From an uncultured Francisella sp. (GTDB lineage: Bacteria; Pseudomonadota; Gammaproteobacteria; Burkholderiales; Neisseriaceae), in NCBI GenBank assembly GCA_905373555.1, contig CAJPTP010000006.1, forward strand, positions 1 to 15,688: a DNA stretch of 15,688 nucleotides. The letters run 5' to 3'. The position numbers and the translations under genes are program-made. The notes under the pieces are model-generated. The model was not told where the DNA came from. It did no database searches and worked only from the letters and a program-made list of their open reading frames with translations. How positions within the stretch are numbered: position 1 is the first letter of the stretch; each line of letters starts with the position of its first letter. Below, one piece after another: positions 1-6,764 of this stretch.

Positions 1-58
1 GGGCAAGAGGCTCGCCGTTTCTTTCGGCCCGCTTGGCGCCGTTGCGCGGTTTGTTTCA

Positions 59-84
59 GGGCGCCTTTTGCGGCGCTTTTCTTT
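59..84 (+). terminator. Possible intrinsic terminator of an upstream plus-strand gene
   Basis: A GC hairpin (GCGCC at 61-65 pairing with GGCGC at 72-76, six-base loop) is followed directly by TTTTCTTTG. This fits a rho-independent terminator reading rightwards, for a gene lying left of the window and converging on lolD. The stem is only five base pairs, and no coding end is visible in bases 1-58 to confirm it. Confidence 0.35.
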
Positions 85-170
85 GTTTCGCTTGTTGTTG
101 TGATTTGTTTTGGTTGTTTTGTTTGTTTTGCTTCGTTGGCTTCGGTTCGCTTCGCTTTGATTTGTTCGCG
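85..170 (-). terminator. A/C-rich tract downstream of lolD, possible Rho-dependent termination zone
   Basis: The plus strand is made almost only of T, G and C (TTTG and TTCG units, two or three A). The lolCD transcript would therefore carry an unstructured A/C-rich, U-poor stretch with about twice as many C as G. C-over-G enrichment without structure is the known hallmark of Rho utilisation sites. The position, just past the lolD stop and its stem-loop, suits this. The role is inferred from composition only. Confidence 0.25.
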
Positions 171-219
171 CTTGAGCCGCAAGGGCGCCGGCGCCCGCCC
201 GGCGTCATTGCGGCTCAAG
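171..219 (-). terminator. 12-bp perfect inverted repeat spanning the lolD stop codon
   Basis: CTTGAGCCGCAA at 171-182 is the exact reverse complement of TTGCGGCTCAAG at 208-219. The 208-219 arm is the last four codons of lolD (Leu-Glu-Pro-Gln). The 25 bases between hold the stop codon and a 14-bp GC palindrome at 183-196. The mRNA would form a strong stem-loop at the 3' end of the lolCD message. It lacks a U-tract, so it probably protects the 3' end or acts together with the A/C-rich tract that follows. Confidence 0.5.
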
Positions 220-1053
220 CTTGCCGTCGACCATGCGGTAGACCCGGTCGAAGCGCTCGGCGGAGGCCTCGTCGTGGGTCACCACGACCAGCGCCGTGCC
301 GAACTCGCGGCGCAGCTGCAGCATCAAGTCGAACACCTGCTTGGCGTTGGCGCGGTCCAAATTGCCCGTGGGCTCGTCGGCCAGGACGCACAGGGGGTCG
401 TTGGCCAAGGCGCGGGCGATGGCGGCGCGCTGGCGCTCCCCGCCCGAAAGCTCGCCCGGCCTGTGCCCGCAGCGCGCCTCCAAGCCCACTTTGCGCAGCA
501 TCGCCTTGGCCTTGGCCTCGGCTTGCGCGCGCGGGGTTTTGGCCACCAAAAGCGGCATCATCACGTTTTCCAAGGCGCTGAACTCGCGCAGCAGGTGGTG
601 AAACTGGTAAACGAAGCCCAAAGCTTGGTTGCGCAGCGCGCTGAGCTTTTTTTCGCCCAGCTTCGACAGATCTTGGCCCATGAGCTCGACCGTTCCCGCC
701 GTGGGCTTGTCCAAGCCCCCCAAAACGTGCATGAGCGTGGATTTGCCCGTGCCCGAGGCGCCCAAGACGCAGGCGCTTTGCCCCGCGCGGATTTCAAAGT
801 CGACCCCGTTGAGCGCCGCCACGCGCAACGCCCCCGAGCCGTAGACTTTTTCCGCCCCGCGGCAGCGCAGCACCGCGCCGTCGGGCGCAATCCGCCAAGC
901 CGCGCGCGCCCCGGGGTCGGCCGCCCGGCCGCTTGGGCTTTGAGGGCCGCGAAGAGAGCCCGGGCCTTGCATGCCCGCTTCGCCGCCGCGGTCGGCCGCG
1001 GATGGCGCCGATTCGTCGTTTTCGCGCCTTGCGCGGTTTTCGATGTCTGTCAT
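205..1053 (-). CDS. lolD: Lipoprotein-releasing ABC transporter ATP-binding protein LolD
   Basis: ATPase of the Lol complex, which uses ATP on the cytoplasmic face of the inner membrane to extract outer-membrane lipoproteins and pass them to LolA. All ABC motifs are visible (numbering for 282 residues): Walker A GASGTGKST at 98-106, Q-loop in VYQFHHLLREF near 150 (a LolD-typical stretch), signature LSGGERQR at 202-209, Walker B CVLADEP ending near 228, and H-loop VVVTHD with His260. The ATG at 1053 was chosen over an in-frame TTG at 1092 because neither has a good Shine-Dalgarno and the ATG is normal; ATG at 972 (255 residues) is also possible. The first 50 or so residues are a polar Arg/Ala/Gly-rich extension, and the family is usually near 230 residues. 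It lies 78 bases after lolC and is surely co-transcribed. Confidence 0.93.
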   Translation of the reverse strand: MTDIENRARRENDESAPSAADRGGEAGMQGPGSLRGPQSPSGRAADPGARAAWRIAPDGAVLRCRGAEKVYGSGALRVAALNGVDFEIRAGQSACVLGASGTGKSTLMHVLGGLDKPTAGTVELMGQDLSKLGEKKLSALRNQALGFVYQFHHLLREFSALENVMMPLLVAKTPRAQAEAKAKAMLRKVGLEARCGHRPGELSGGERQRAAIARALANDPLCVLADEPTGNLDRANAKQVFDLMLQLRREFGTALVVVTHDEASAERFDRVYRMVDGKLEPQ

Positions 1054-1131
1054 GTTCGCTTGCCGCGGGCGTTGCCCGCCGTCGGCCCCCAAGGGGCAAG
1101 GGGCAAAAGGCGGCGCCGGACCCCGCTTGCC

Positions 1132-2655
1132 CTATTCGTAGCTCAACGCCTTCGCGGGCTCGATCCGAGCGGCCTTCCAAGCGGGGTACAGGGTCGCCAG
1201 AAAAGACAGCAGCAGCGAGATGCCCGAGATGATGGCGACGTCGGCGAATTGCACGTCGCTGGGGATGTAGTCGAGGAAATACACCTCGCTTTGAATCAGC
1301 TTGCGCCCCGCCATCGATTCGATGAAGCTCACGATCGGCCCGACGTTTTCGGCGATCAAAACCCCCAGCGCCACGCCGATCGCGGTGCCGATGAAGCCCG
1401 AGACCGCGCCTTGCGTCAAAAACACCTTCATCACGCCGCCCGGGGTCATGCCGATGGTGCGCAGGATCGCGATGTCGGCCATCTTCTCGTTCACGGTCAT
1501 GACCAAGGAGGACACAAGGTTGAACGACGCGACGGCGGAAATCAGCGTCATGATCACGAACATGATCTTTTTTTCCATCGACACGGCCGAAAAGTACGTG
1601 CGGTTTTGATCCGACCAGTCCGTGAGCCAGACGTTGGGCGGCAGGCCTTGGCCGTAGATTATGAGCGACATCTCGGGCGCTTTGTCCGGATGGGCCAAGC
1701 GCAGGCGCACGCCCGTCACGGCGTTGCCGTAGCGGTACAGCCTCTGGGCGTCGCGAATGTTGATCAAGGCCAGGGTCGAGCTCACCTCGTAGATGTCGGA
1801 GCGGTACAGCCCGACCACCTTGAATTGCTTGAGTCGGGGCACCATGCCCGCCGGCGTGGCGTTGCCCTCGGGGGTGAGCAGGGAGATTTTTTCGCCGACT
1901 TGGGCGTTGAGGCTTTGCGCGAGCCGCTCGCCCAAAATGATGTTGAAGGCGCCCTCCCGCAGCAAGGAATAGTCGGGTTGGCCGGGTTGGCCGGGTTGGC
2001 CGGGTTGGCCGGGTTGGCCGGGCTCGGCCGCTTGGGCCGGCTCGGTTTCCGGGGCCGTCTCGCTTCCCTCTTCGCCTTTGGCGCCCGGCCCGTCTTGCTT
2101 GTCTTGCCCGTCCGTCGCGCCCGGTTTCGCGCCGCTTGGCGCGGGCGGGAGCATGGATTCGGAGCCGTTTTCGATGGGGGCGGGGCCGCCCGGCTCGGCC
2201 CGGCCGCGCGCAGGGGCGTTGTCGGAGCCGAAAAATTCCCGGCCGGCCCCGCCTTCGGCCCGGGGCGCGACGTCGGCGTAGCGCGCGGGGTCGACGCCTT
2301 GGACGACGGCGCCGCCGACCAAGCCCTTGTGCGTGAACAGCGCCTGCTCGGCGACGTAGGGCATGGAGGCGACGATCTCGCCTTTCAGCGCGGGCAGGTT
2401 TCGGGCGATGCGGTCGAGCTTTTTCCAGCCGTCGGGGTCTTCCAAATCGGGTTCGGCGAAGCCGATTTCCATGTGCGGGGCGACGCGGTAAAGCTGCTCG
2501 CGCACGTCGCGCTGAAAGCCGTTCATCACGGACAGCACCACGATCAGCGTGATCACGCCCAGCGCGATCCCCGCGATGGAGATCAAGCTGATGAACGACA
2601 TGAAGCCGTTGCGTTTTTTGGCTCGGAGGTATCTTAGGCCGATCCAAGTTTCCAT
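1132..2655 (-). CDS. lolC: Lipoprotein-releasing system transmembrane permease LolC/LolE-type
   Basis: Inner-membrane permease partner of LolD. The 507-residue protein starts METWIGLRYLRAKKRNGF, the usual LolC/E start, although an in-frame ATG three codons upstream exists and neither has a clear Shine-Dalgarno. Transmembrane segment 1 is at about 20-44, ending in the conserved VLSVMNGF. The periplasmic domain follows, then segments at about 363-388, 413-436 and 470-490, with the conserved ADIAILRTIGMTPGGVMKVF loop and the PAWKAARIEPAKALSYE end. Homologues are about 400-415 residues. The extra length is one insertion at about 131-228 in the periplasmic domain, rich in Gly, Pro, Ala, Glu and Gln, ending in five GQP repeats. 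Only one permease gene is present, which suggests a homodimeric LolC2D2 complex as inferred for many non-enteric proteobacteria. Confidence 0.92.
   Translation of the reverse strand: METWIGLRYLRAKKRNGFMSFISLISIAGIALGVITLIVVLSVMNGFQRDVREQLYRVAPHMEIGFAEPDLEDPDGWKKLDRIARNLPALKGEIVASMPYVAEQALFTHKGLVGGAVVQGVDPARYADVAPRAEGGAGREFFGSDNAPARGRAEPGGPAPIENGSESMLPPAPSGAKPGATDGQDKQDGPGAKGEEGSETAPETEPAQAAEPGQPGQPGQPGQPGQPDYSLLREGAFNIILGERLAQSLNAQVGEKISLLTPEGNATPAGMVPRLKQFKVVGLYRSDIYEVSSTLALINIRDAQRLYRYGNAVTGVRLRLAHPDKAPEMSLIIYGQGLPPNVWLTDWSDQNRTYFSAVSMEKKIMFVIMTLISAVASFNLVSSLVMTVNEKMADIAILRTIGMTPGGVMKVFLTQGAVSGFIGTAIGVALGVLIAENVGPIVSFIESMAGRKLIQSEVYFLDYIPSDVQFADVAIISGISLLLSFLATLYPAWKAARIEPAKALSYE
1974..2018. 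repeat. Five exact 9-bp tandem repeats inside lolC
   Basis: CGGGTTGGC is repeated five times without error at 1974, 1983, 1992, 2001 and 2010. On the coding (minus) strand each unit encodes Gly-Gln-Pro, giving the (GQP)5 stretch near residues 213-227 of LolC. Because the unit is three codons, gain or loss of copies keeps the frame, so length can vary without killing the gene. Confidence 0.95.
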
Positions 2656-2830
2656 GCCGCCCATGACCAAGTCTCGCGCCGCGCCTGCGGCCCCCGCAAA
2701 TTGATGATGGATGAAAAACGGGCAAAAAATCGGCAAGCCGGAGCCGGCTCGGCCCGCAAGCCCGCTCGGCCCCAAGAAACCAAGGCCAAAAACACAATTC
2801 GGCGGCTTGGGGCTTGAAAAAAGAGCGCAG

Positions 2831-2839
2831 ATTGTAGCA
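2831..2839 (-). promoter_or_regulatory. Extended -10 promoter candidate for lolCD
   Basis: Read on the minus strand this is TGCTACAAT: a TGn extension followed by TACAAT, five of six bases matching the sigma-70 -10 consensus. No good -35 box is found at 16-18 bases upstream, which is tolerated by extended -10 promoters. Transcription would begin near 2824 and run into lolC. Confidence 0.45.
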
Positions 2840-2891
2840 TATGCGGCCATCCCCAACGCCCGCTTGGCCGGCCCCTGCGCCGCGGCGCAAG

Positions 2892-2919
2892 TTGGCTGAG
2901 GGCCGCCCGCCGCTATAAT
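2892..2919 (+). promoter_or_regulatory. Sigma-70 promoter for darP
   Basis: A perfect TATAAT lies at 2914-2919, with TTGGCT (four of six to consensus) at 2892-2897 and a 16-base spacer. Transcription would start near 2926, about 70 bases before the darP start codon. It is divergent from the lolC promoter candidate. Confidence 0.6.
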
Positions 2920-2994
2920 GCCCGCCCCGGGTTCGATTAAATTGGCCAAGCGCATTGGCAAAGCGGCGCGCCGAGGGGCGGGCGAGGAGAGGCG

Positions 2995-3594
2995 ATGGTC
3001 GGGCAAGATCGCGACGAGTGGATCGAGGGCGTCGACGAAGACGACGGCTGGGTCAGCAAGACCAAGCAAAAACGGGCCGTCGAGGATTTGCAGGATCTGG
3101 GCCTGCGCTTGGCGGAGCTTTCGCCCAAACACTTGGACAGCTTGGGCTTGCCCGAGAGCTTGGCGGGCGCCGTGGATCTGTACAAGCGGATCAAGTCGCG
3201 CCCGGCCTTGAAGCGCCAAGCGCAGTACATCGGACGGCTCATGCGCGAGCAGGACGAAAAAACGATCGGGCGCATGCGCTATCTGTTCGCCTCGCTTGAC
3301 GGCGGCAACGCCGCCGAAAACGCGCGCGCGGCGCGCTGCGAGCGCTGGCGCGCGGAAATGATCGCGTCCGACGTCGCCGTGGCGGGCTTTTTCGACGCCC
3401 GCCCCGAGGCCGCGCGCCGCGCCAAGGAGCTGCGCGATTTGGTCCGGGCCGCGCGCAAAGAAGAGGCGATGGCCGCGCCCGCCGCCGAAAAAGGCGCCCC
3501 CGCTCCGCGCAAGGCTTATCGCGCCTTGTTTCGCCTGATTCGCCAAATCGAGGGCGGGGAAGCTTCGGGCGACGAACCCGAGGCGCAAGACTGA
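2995..3594 (+). CDS. darP: Ribosome maturation factor DarP (YjgA, DUF615)
   Basis: Small, highly charged, helical cytosolic protein of 199 residues of the DUF615 family. The E. coli member associates with late 50S ribosomal precursors and helps their maturation. Family features seen are an acidic N-terminus followed by WVSKTKQKRAVEDLQDLG, the LYKRIKSRPALKRQAQYIGRLMRE segment that matches the E. coli LAQRIK/LQLIGKMLRQ region, and a C-terminal KAYRALFRLIRQIE helix matching the E. coli SARQIFQYLRELAE end. The ATG at 2995 follows a strong Shine-Dalgarno GAGGAGAGG at 2984-2992. Compared with E. coli (183 residues) the extra length is an Ala/Pro-rich linker near 160-170 and a short acidic tail. It is the first gene after its own promoter; the MFS gene follows after 102 bases and a palindrome. 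Confidence 0.88.
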   Translation: MVGQDRDEWIEGVDEDDGWVSKTKQKRAVEDLQDLGLRLAELSPKHLDSLGLPESLAGAVDLYKRIKSRPALKRQAQYIGRLMREQDEKTIGRMRYLFASLDGGNAAENARAARCERWRAEMIASDVAVAGFFDARPEAARRAKELRDLVRAARKEEAMAAPAAEKGAPAPRKAYRALFRLIRQIEGGEASGDEPEAQD

Positions 3595-3614
3595 GGCTCG
3601 GCTTGGGCAAGGCC

Positions 3615-3640
3615 GCCCCCCCCAAAAAAAAGGGGGGGGC
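3615..3640. terminator. Perfect homopolymer palindrome between darP and the MFS gene
   Basis: G, then eight C (3616-3623), eight A (3624-3631), eight G (3632-3639), then C. The C and G runs pair perfectly, giving a 9-bp all-GC stem with an eight-base loop. It sits 20 bases past the darP stop. There is no U-tract after the stem on either strand, so classical intrinsic termination is uncertain; pausing or attenuation before the MFS gene is possible. Confidence 0.5.
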
Positions 3641-3696
3641 TCGCGGCGCGCGGCGGGGTCGCGCGGCGCAACGAATATTTGGAAAGACGTTGAAGC

Positions 3697-5355
3697 ATGG
3701 GCGCAAACGAAGAGACGGCGGTTCGGCCGGCGCCGGTTCTAGGCCGGGCGCAGCGGTTGAGCATTTTGTACATCATGGCGGCGAGCATTTTCATGCAGAC
3801 TTTCGACCAGTCCGTGCTCAACACCGCCTTGCCCGCCATCGCCGCGGATCTGGGCCGGACCGCGATGGACACGCAGATCCTGGTCATCAGCTACGCCTTG
3901 GCGGTCGCCGCGGCGATGCCCATCAGCGGCTACCTGTCCGACCGGTTCGGCACGCGCCCGGTCACGCTGTTCTCGATCGCGCTGTTCGGCTTGGGCTCGA
4001 TTTTCAGCGCCTCGGCGCCCACCTTCGAGACGCTTTTGGCCGCCCGAGCCATCCAAGGCGTCGGGGGCGCCTTCTTGGCCCCCGTCTCGCGCCTGACCAT
4101 GCTCAAGAGCTTCAAAAAAAGCGAGTGGCTGGGCGTGATGAACTGGGTCGTGACCCCGGGCATCATCGGCCCGGTGGTGGGCCCGGTCGTCGGCGGCTAC
4201 TTCGTGCAGTACCTCAACTGGCACTGGATCTTTCTGCTCAACCTGCCTTTGGCGCTGCTGGGGCTGTACTTTTCATGGCGCTTCGTCCCCAACTACAAAG
4301 ACCGCTGCGCCAAGCTCGACGCCTTGAGCTACGCCCTGTTCGTGTTTTTCGTGTTCAACATGACCTTGGGCGTGGACTTGATGGGCCTGCCCACCAATTC
4401 CAGCAAGGGCTGGAGCTTCTTGCTGATCGTGACGTCGGTGTTGTCTTTGGCGCTGTACTTTCGGCGCAGCGGCTGGGTCAGCAACCCGCTTTTCCCGCTG
4501 TCGCTGTTTTACATCCGCACCTTCCGCATCGGCGTCGTGGGCAACATCGTCACCCGCTTGGGCTTGAGCGCGCTGCCGCTGCTATTTCCGCTGTATTTGC
4601 AGTTGGCCCACGGCCAAAGCCCCATCGCGGCGGGCTCCATGCTGGTGTCGATGACCTTGACCATGGTGTTGGTCAAGCCGTTCACAAGCGTGGTCATCAA
4701 CCGCTTTGGCTATCGCAACATTTTGATCTACAACACGGTCATCTCCGGCGCGTTGATCTTGGCCTTCGCCATCCCCATCGACTCCTCCAACGTTTTGGCG
4801 CTGGTCGCGCCGATGATGCTGTTGGGCGTCGCCAACAGCATTCAGTTCACGGCGATGAACACCATCCTTTTGGCCGATTTGCAGCCGCACCAAGAAAGCA
4901 GCGGCAACACGTTGGCGGCGGTCAACATGCAAATGTCGATCAGTTTCGGCTTGGCCTTCGGCGCGGCGATCGTGCGGTTGCTGGACTCCTATGATTTCTT
5001 GGGCGGCGGGCGGGTCGACGCCGCCTTCCGGCGCGGCTTTTTCCTCTTGGGCGTCATCACGATCCTGTCGGCGGGCGTGTTCGCGCGGCTTCGGCATGAC
5101 GACGGCTCCGCGCTGTCGCGCCATCGCCCATCCGGGGGATCCGCGGGCGACGGCGGCATGCCCCGGGCCGAGGCGGCCCGGGGCGGGGCCCGCGCCATGG
5201 CGGCCAAGGGATCGGAGACCCGCGACGGCGGGGCGCAAGGGCCGAATGCTCAAGGCGATGAGGCCCGGGCCTCGGGGGATCAAGGCGGGGGAGCCCAAAG
5301 CGCGCCCCCAACCGGCTCGGAGGCCCAAGGCGCGGGCGCCCGGGGCGGCGAGTGA
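3697..5355 (+). CDS. MFS exporter of the DHA2 (14-TM) family, MdtD-like
   Basis: Proton-driven multidrug-type exporter of the inner membrane; the substrate is unknown. Family marks: a membrane-embedded acid in FDQSVLNTALPAIAADLG (Asp37, motif D1), motif A GYLSDRFGTRPV at 78-89, LLAARAIQGVGGAFLAPVSRL at 113-133 (motif B with Arg117), and motif C-like GIIGPVVGPVVGGYF at 155-169. Later RFGYRNIL near 336-343 and ESSGNTLAAVNMQMSISFG near 400-418 closely resemble E. coli MdtD. The membrane part ends near residue 465, the usual family length. A further 85-residue Gly/Ala/Gln-rich cytoplasmic tail has no resemblance to a known domain. Start ATG 3697 has GGAAAG ten bases upstream. It may be transcribed by read-through from darP or from an unseen promoter. 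Confidence 0.85.
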   Translation: MGANEETAVRPAPVLGRAQRLSILYIMAASIFMQTFDQSVLNTALPAIAADLGRTAMDTQILVISYALAVAAAMPISGYLSDRFGTRPVTLFSIALFGLGSIFSASAPTFETLLAARAIQGVGGAFLAPVSRLTMLKSFKKSEWLGVMNWVVTPGIIGPVVGPVVGGYFVQYLNWHWIFLLNLPLALLGLYFSWRFVPNYKDRCAKLDALSYALFVFFVFNMTLGVDLMGLPTNSSKGWSFLLIVTSVLSLALYFRRSGWVSNPLFPLSLFYIRTFRIGVVGNIVTRLGLSALPLLFPLYLQLAHGQSPIAAGSMLVSMTLTMVLVKPFTSVVINRFGYRNILIYNTVISGALILAFAIPIDSSNVLALVAPMMLLGVANSIQFTAMNTILLADLQPHQESSGNTLAAVNMQMSISFGLAFGAAIVRLLDSYDFLGGGRVDAAFRRGFFLLGVITILSAGVFARLRHDDGSALSRHRPSGGSAGDGGMPRAEAARGGARAMAAKGSETRDGGAQGPNAQGDEARASGDQGGGAQSAPPTGSEAQGAGARGGE

Positions 5356-5410
5356 GCGCCCGCAGCAGGCGCGGGCCGACCGCGCCGCGCCGCGCCGGGC
5401 CTTGATGGCT

Positions 5411-5416
5411 TATAAT
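5411..5416 (+). promoter_or_regulatory. -10 box candidate for ychF
   Basis: A perfect TATAAT with an A/T-rich neighbourhood in an otherwise extremely GC-rich intergenic region between the MFS gene and ychF. No -35 match is present at the right distance. Transcription would start near 5423, giving an 88-base leader that contains a small hairpin (CGATCC at 5433-5438 with GGATCG at 5443-5448). Confidence 0.4.
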
Positions 5417-5510
5417 TCGCCCTTTTTGCGGGCGATCCTCGCGGATCGGCGTCGTTCGCGACAACTTGGGGCGTTGGCCTTTGCGCCGACGCGATCGGGA
5501 GCCTTTTGAG

Positions 5511-6602
5511 ATGAGTTTGAAATGCGGGATCGTGGGCCTGCCCAACGTCGGCAAGTCCACGCTGTTCAATGCCTTGACCAAGGCGGGGGTCGAGGCGCAA
5601 AACTATCCGTTTTGCACGATCAGCCCCAACGTGGGCATTGTCGAGGTGCCCGACCCCCGGCTTGACGCCTTGGCCGCCATCGTCCAACCCGCCAAGGTCG
5701 TGCCCGCCGCGGTCGAGTTCGTCGACATCGCGGGTTTGGTCAAGGGCGCGAGCGAGGGCGAGGGCTTGGGCAATCAGTTTTTGGGCAACATCCGCGAAAC
5801 CGACGCAATCGTCAACGTCTGCCGCTGCTTTGACGACGCCAACATCGCGCACGTGAGCCAAAAGGTCGATCCCGTCGACGACGCGGAGGTCGTCAACACC
5901 GAGCTGATGCTGGCCGACCTGCAAACCGTCGAGAAGGCGATGGCGCGCGAGGGCAAGAAGGCCAACTCGGGCGACAAGGACGCCATCGCCTTGGTCGCCG
6001 TTTTGGGCAAGATCCGCGACGCTTTGGGCGCGGGAACCCTGGCCCGCGCCATGAATCTCACCGACGAAGAGCGCGAGCTGATCAAGCCGCTGTTTTTGCT
6101 CACGGCCAAGCGCGCGATTTACGTCGCCAACGTCAAGGAGGACGGCTACGAGAACAACCCTTACCTTGACGCGCTCAAGAGCTTCGCCGCCAAGGAAGGC
6201 TCGCCCGTGATCGTTCTGTGCGCCGCGTTCGAAAGCGAGATCGCGGAGCTCGACGACGCCGACAAAAAAGAGTTTTTGAGCGCGGCGGGGCTCAAGGAGC
6301 CCGGCCTCAACCGCCTGATTCAAGTCGCCTACGACACGCTGGGGCTGCAAACCTACTTCACGGCGGGCCCCAAGGAAGTGCGCGCGTGGACGATTCGCAA
6401 GGGCGATTTGGCCCCCCGCGCCGCGGGCGTCATCCACACCGACTTCGAGCGCGGCTTTATCCGCGCCCAGGTGATCTCCTACGAAGACTTCGTGGAGTAC
6501 AAAAGCGAGGCCAAGGCCAAGGAGGCGGGCAAGATGCGCCAAGAGGGCAAGGATTACGTCGTGCGCGACGGCGACGTGATGAACTTCCTGTTCAACGTGT
6601 GA
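5511..6602 (+). CDS. ychF: Redox-regulated ATPase YchF (OLA1 family)
   Basis: Obg-related P-loop protein that prefers ATP over GTP, binds ribosomes and in E. coli lowers oxidative-stress resistance. It is 363 residues, exactly the E. coli length. Seen are G1 GLPNVGKST near 9-17, the switch II region FVDIAGLVKGASEGEGLGNQFL, and the family's NVKE (residues after YVA) where true GTPases have NKxD, which explains ATP preference. The C-terminal TGS domain has LQTYFTAGPKEVRAWTIRKG and IHTDFERGFIRAQVIS, and the protein ends DGDVMNFLFNV as in E. coli. An in-frame ATG at 5466 was rejected because ATG 5511 has GGGAG nine to ten bases upstream and matches the family N-terminus. The gene is intact although a genomic island starts right after it. 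Confidence 0.97.
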   Translation: MSLKCGIVGLPNVGKSTLFNALTKAGVEAQNYPFCTISPNVGIVEVPDPRLDALAAIVQPAKVVPAAVEFVDIAGLVKGASEGEGLGNQFLGNIRETDAIVNVCRCFDDANIAHVSQKVDPVDDAEVVNTELMLADLQTVEKAMAREGKKANSGDKDAIALVAVLGKIRDALGAGTLARAMNLTDEERELIKPLFLLTAKRAIYVANVKEDGYENNPYLDALKSFAAKEGSPVIVLCAAFESEIAELDDADKKEFLSAAGLKEPGLNRLIQVAYDTLGLQTYFTAGPKEVRAWTIRKGDLAPRAAGVIHTDFERGFIRAQVISYEDFVEYKSEAKAKEAGKMRQEGKDYVVRDGDVMNFLFNV

Positions 6603-6619
6603 CTCTTCCGCTTCAACGT
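6585..6619 (+). repeat. Imperfect echo of the ychF 3' end, possible attachment-site region
   Basis: The last codons of ychF contain TTCCTGTTCAACGT (6585-6598). Twenty-one bases on, just past the stop codon, TTCCGCTTCAACGT (6606-6619) matches it at 12 of 14 positions. Read in the same frame it gives Leu-Phe-Arg-Phe-Asn-Val, a YchF-like ending. This may be a trace of integration at the ychF 3' end; the true attL core cannot be set without attR. Confidence 0.35.
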
Positions 6620-6630
6620 CAGAGTTATTT

Positions 6631-6660
6631 TTCTGAACCTCGCTGAACCTTGGTGAACAT
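6631..6660 (+). repeat. Three 10-bp direct repeats near the island left end
   Basis: TTCTGAACCT, CGCTGAACCT and TGGTGAACAT follow one another without gap, sharing the core TGAAC at exactly 10-base spacing, one DNA helical turn. Such helically phased short repeats suit cooperative binding of an excisionase or integrase arm domain. The binding protein is not known. Confidence 0.5.
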
Positions 6661-6764
6661 GGACTTAACTGCACACCGTTGTTTTTGAATGGTTTTTATG
6701 CAGGCCAGTGAGACCGATCTGTTCAAGGAGGCTCAGTAAAGCTCATGGAGTTCCGGAGAAAATT

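Larger units (their letters stand above)
2656..2994. other. Divergent intergenic region between lolC and darP
   Basis: 339 bases with no convincing gene. The region holds a candidate extended -10 promoter towards lolC (2831-2839, minus) and a promoter towards darP (2892-2919, plus). The half nearest lolC would be a leader of about 170 nucleotides. It has A/T-rich islands (around 2708-2730 and 2773-2835) unlike the surrounding GC-rich genes, but I see no clear riboswitch or operator. Confidence 0.6.

Noticed and set aside
33..581. 182-codon plus-strand frame at the window start
   Set aside because: Overlaps lolD antisense; Arg/Pro-rich translation without domains, typical GC-driven frame.
1054..1092. 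TTG start at 1092 for lolD
   Set aside because: It would only lengthen a non-conserved N-terminus and has no ribosome-binding site; ATG 1053 is more likely.
100..2637. 845-codon plus-strand open frame opposite lolD and lolC
   Set aside because: Frame is kept open by high GC on the antisense strand; the translation has no family resemblance while the minus strand has complete LolD and LolC motifs.
2656..3588. Upstream extension of the lolC frame to 818 codons
   Set aside because: It would run antisense through darP and past both promoters; the LolC family N-terminus begins at 2655.
3603..4994. 463-codon plus-strand frame inside the MFS gene
   Set aside because: Shifted shadow of the exporter; His/Arg/Gly-rich translation and no membrane segments.
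5280..6674. 464-codon minus-strand frame opposite ychF
   Set aside because: Antisense to a perfectly conserved ychF; no recognisable domain.
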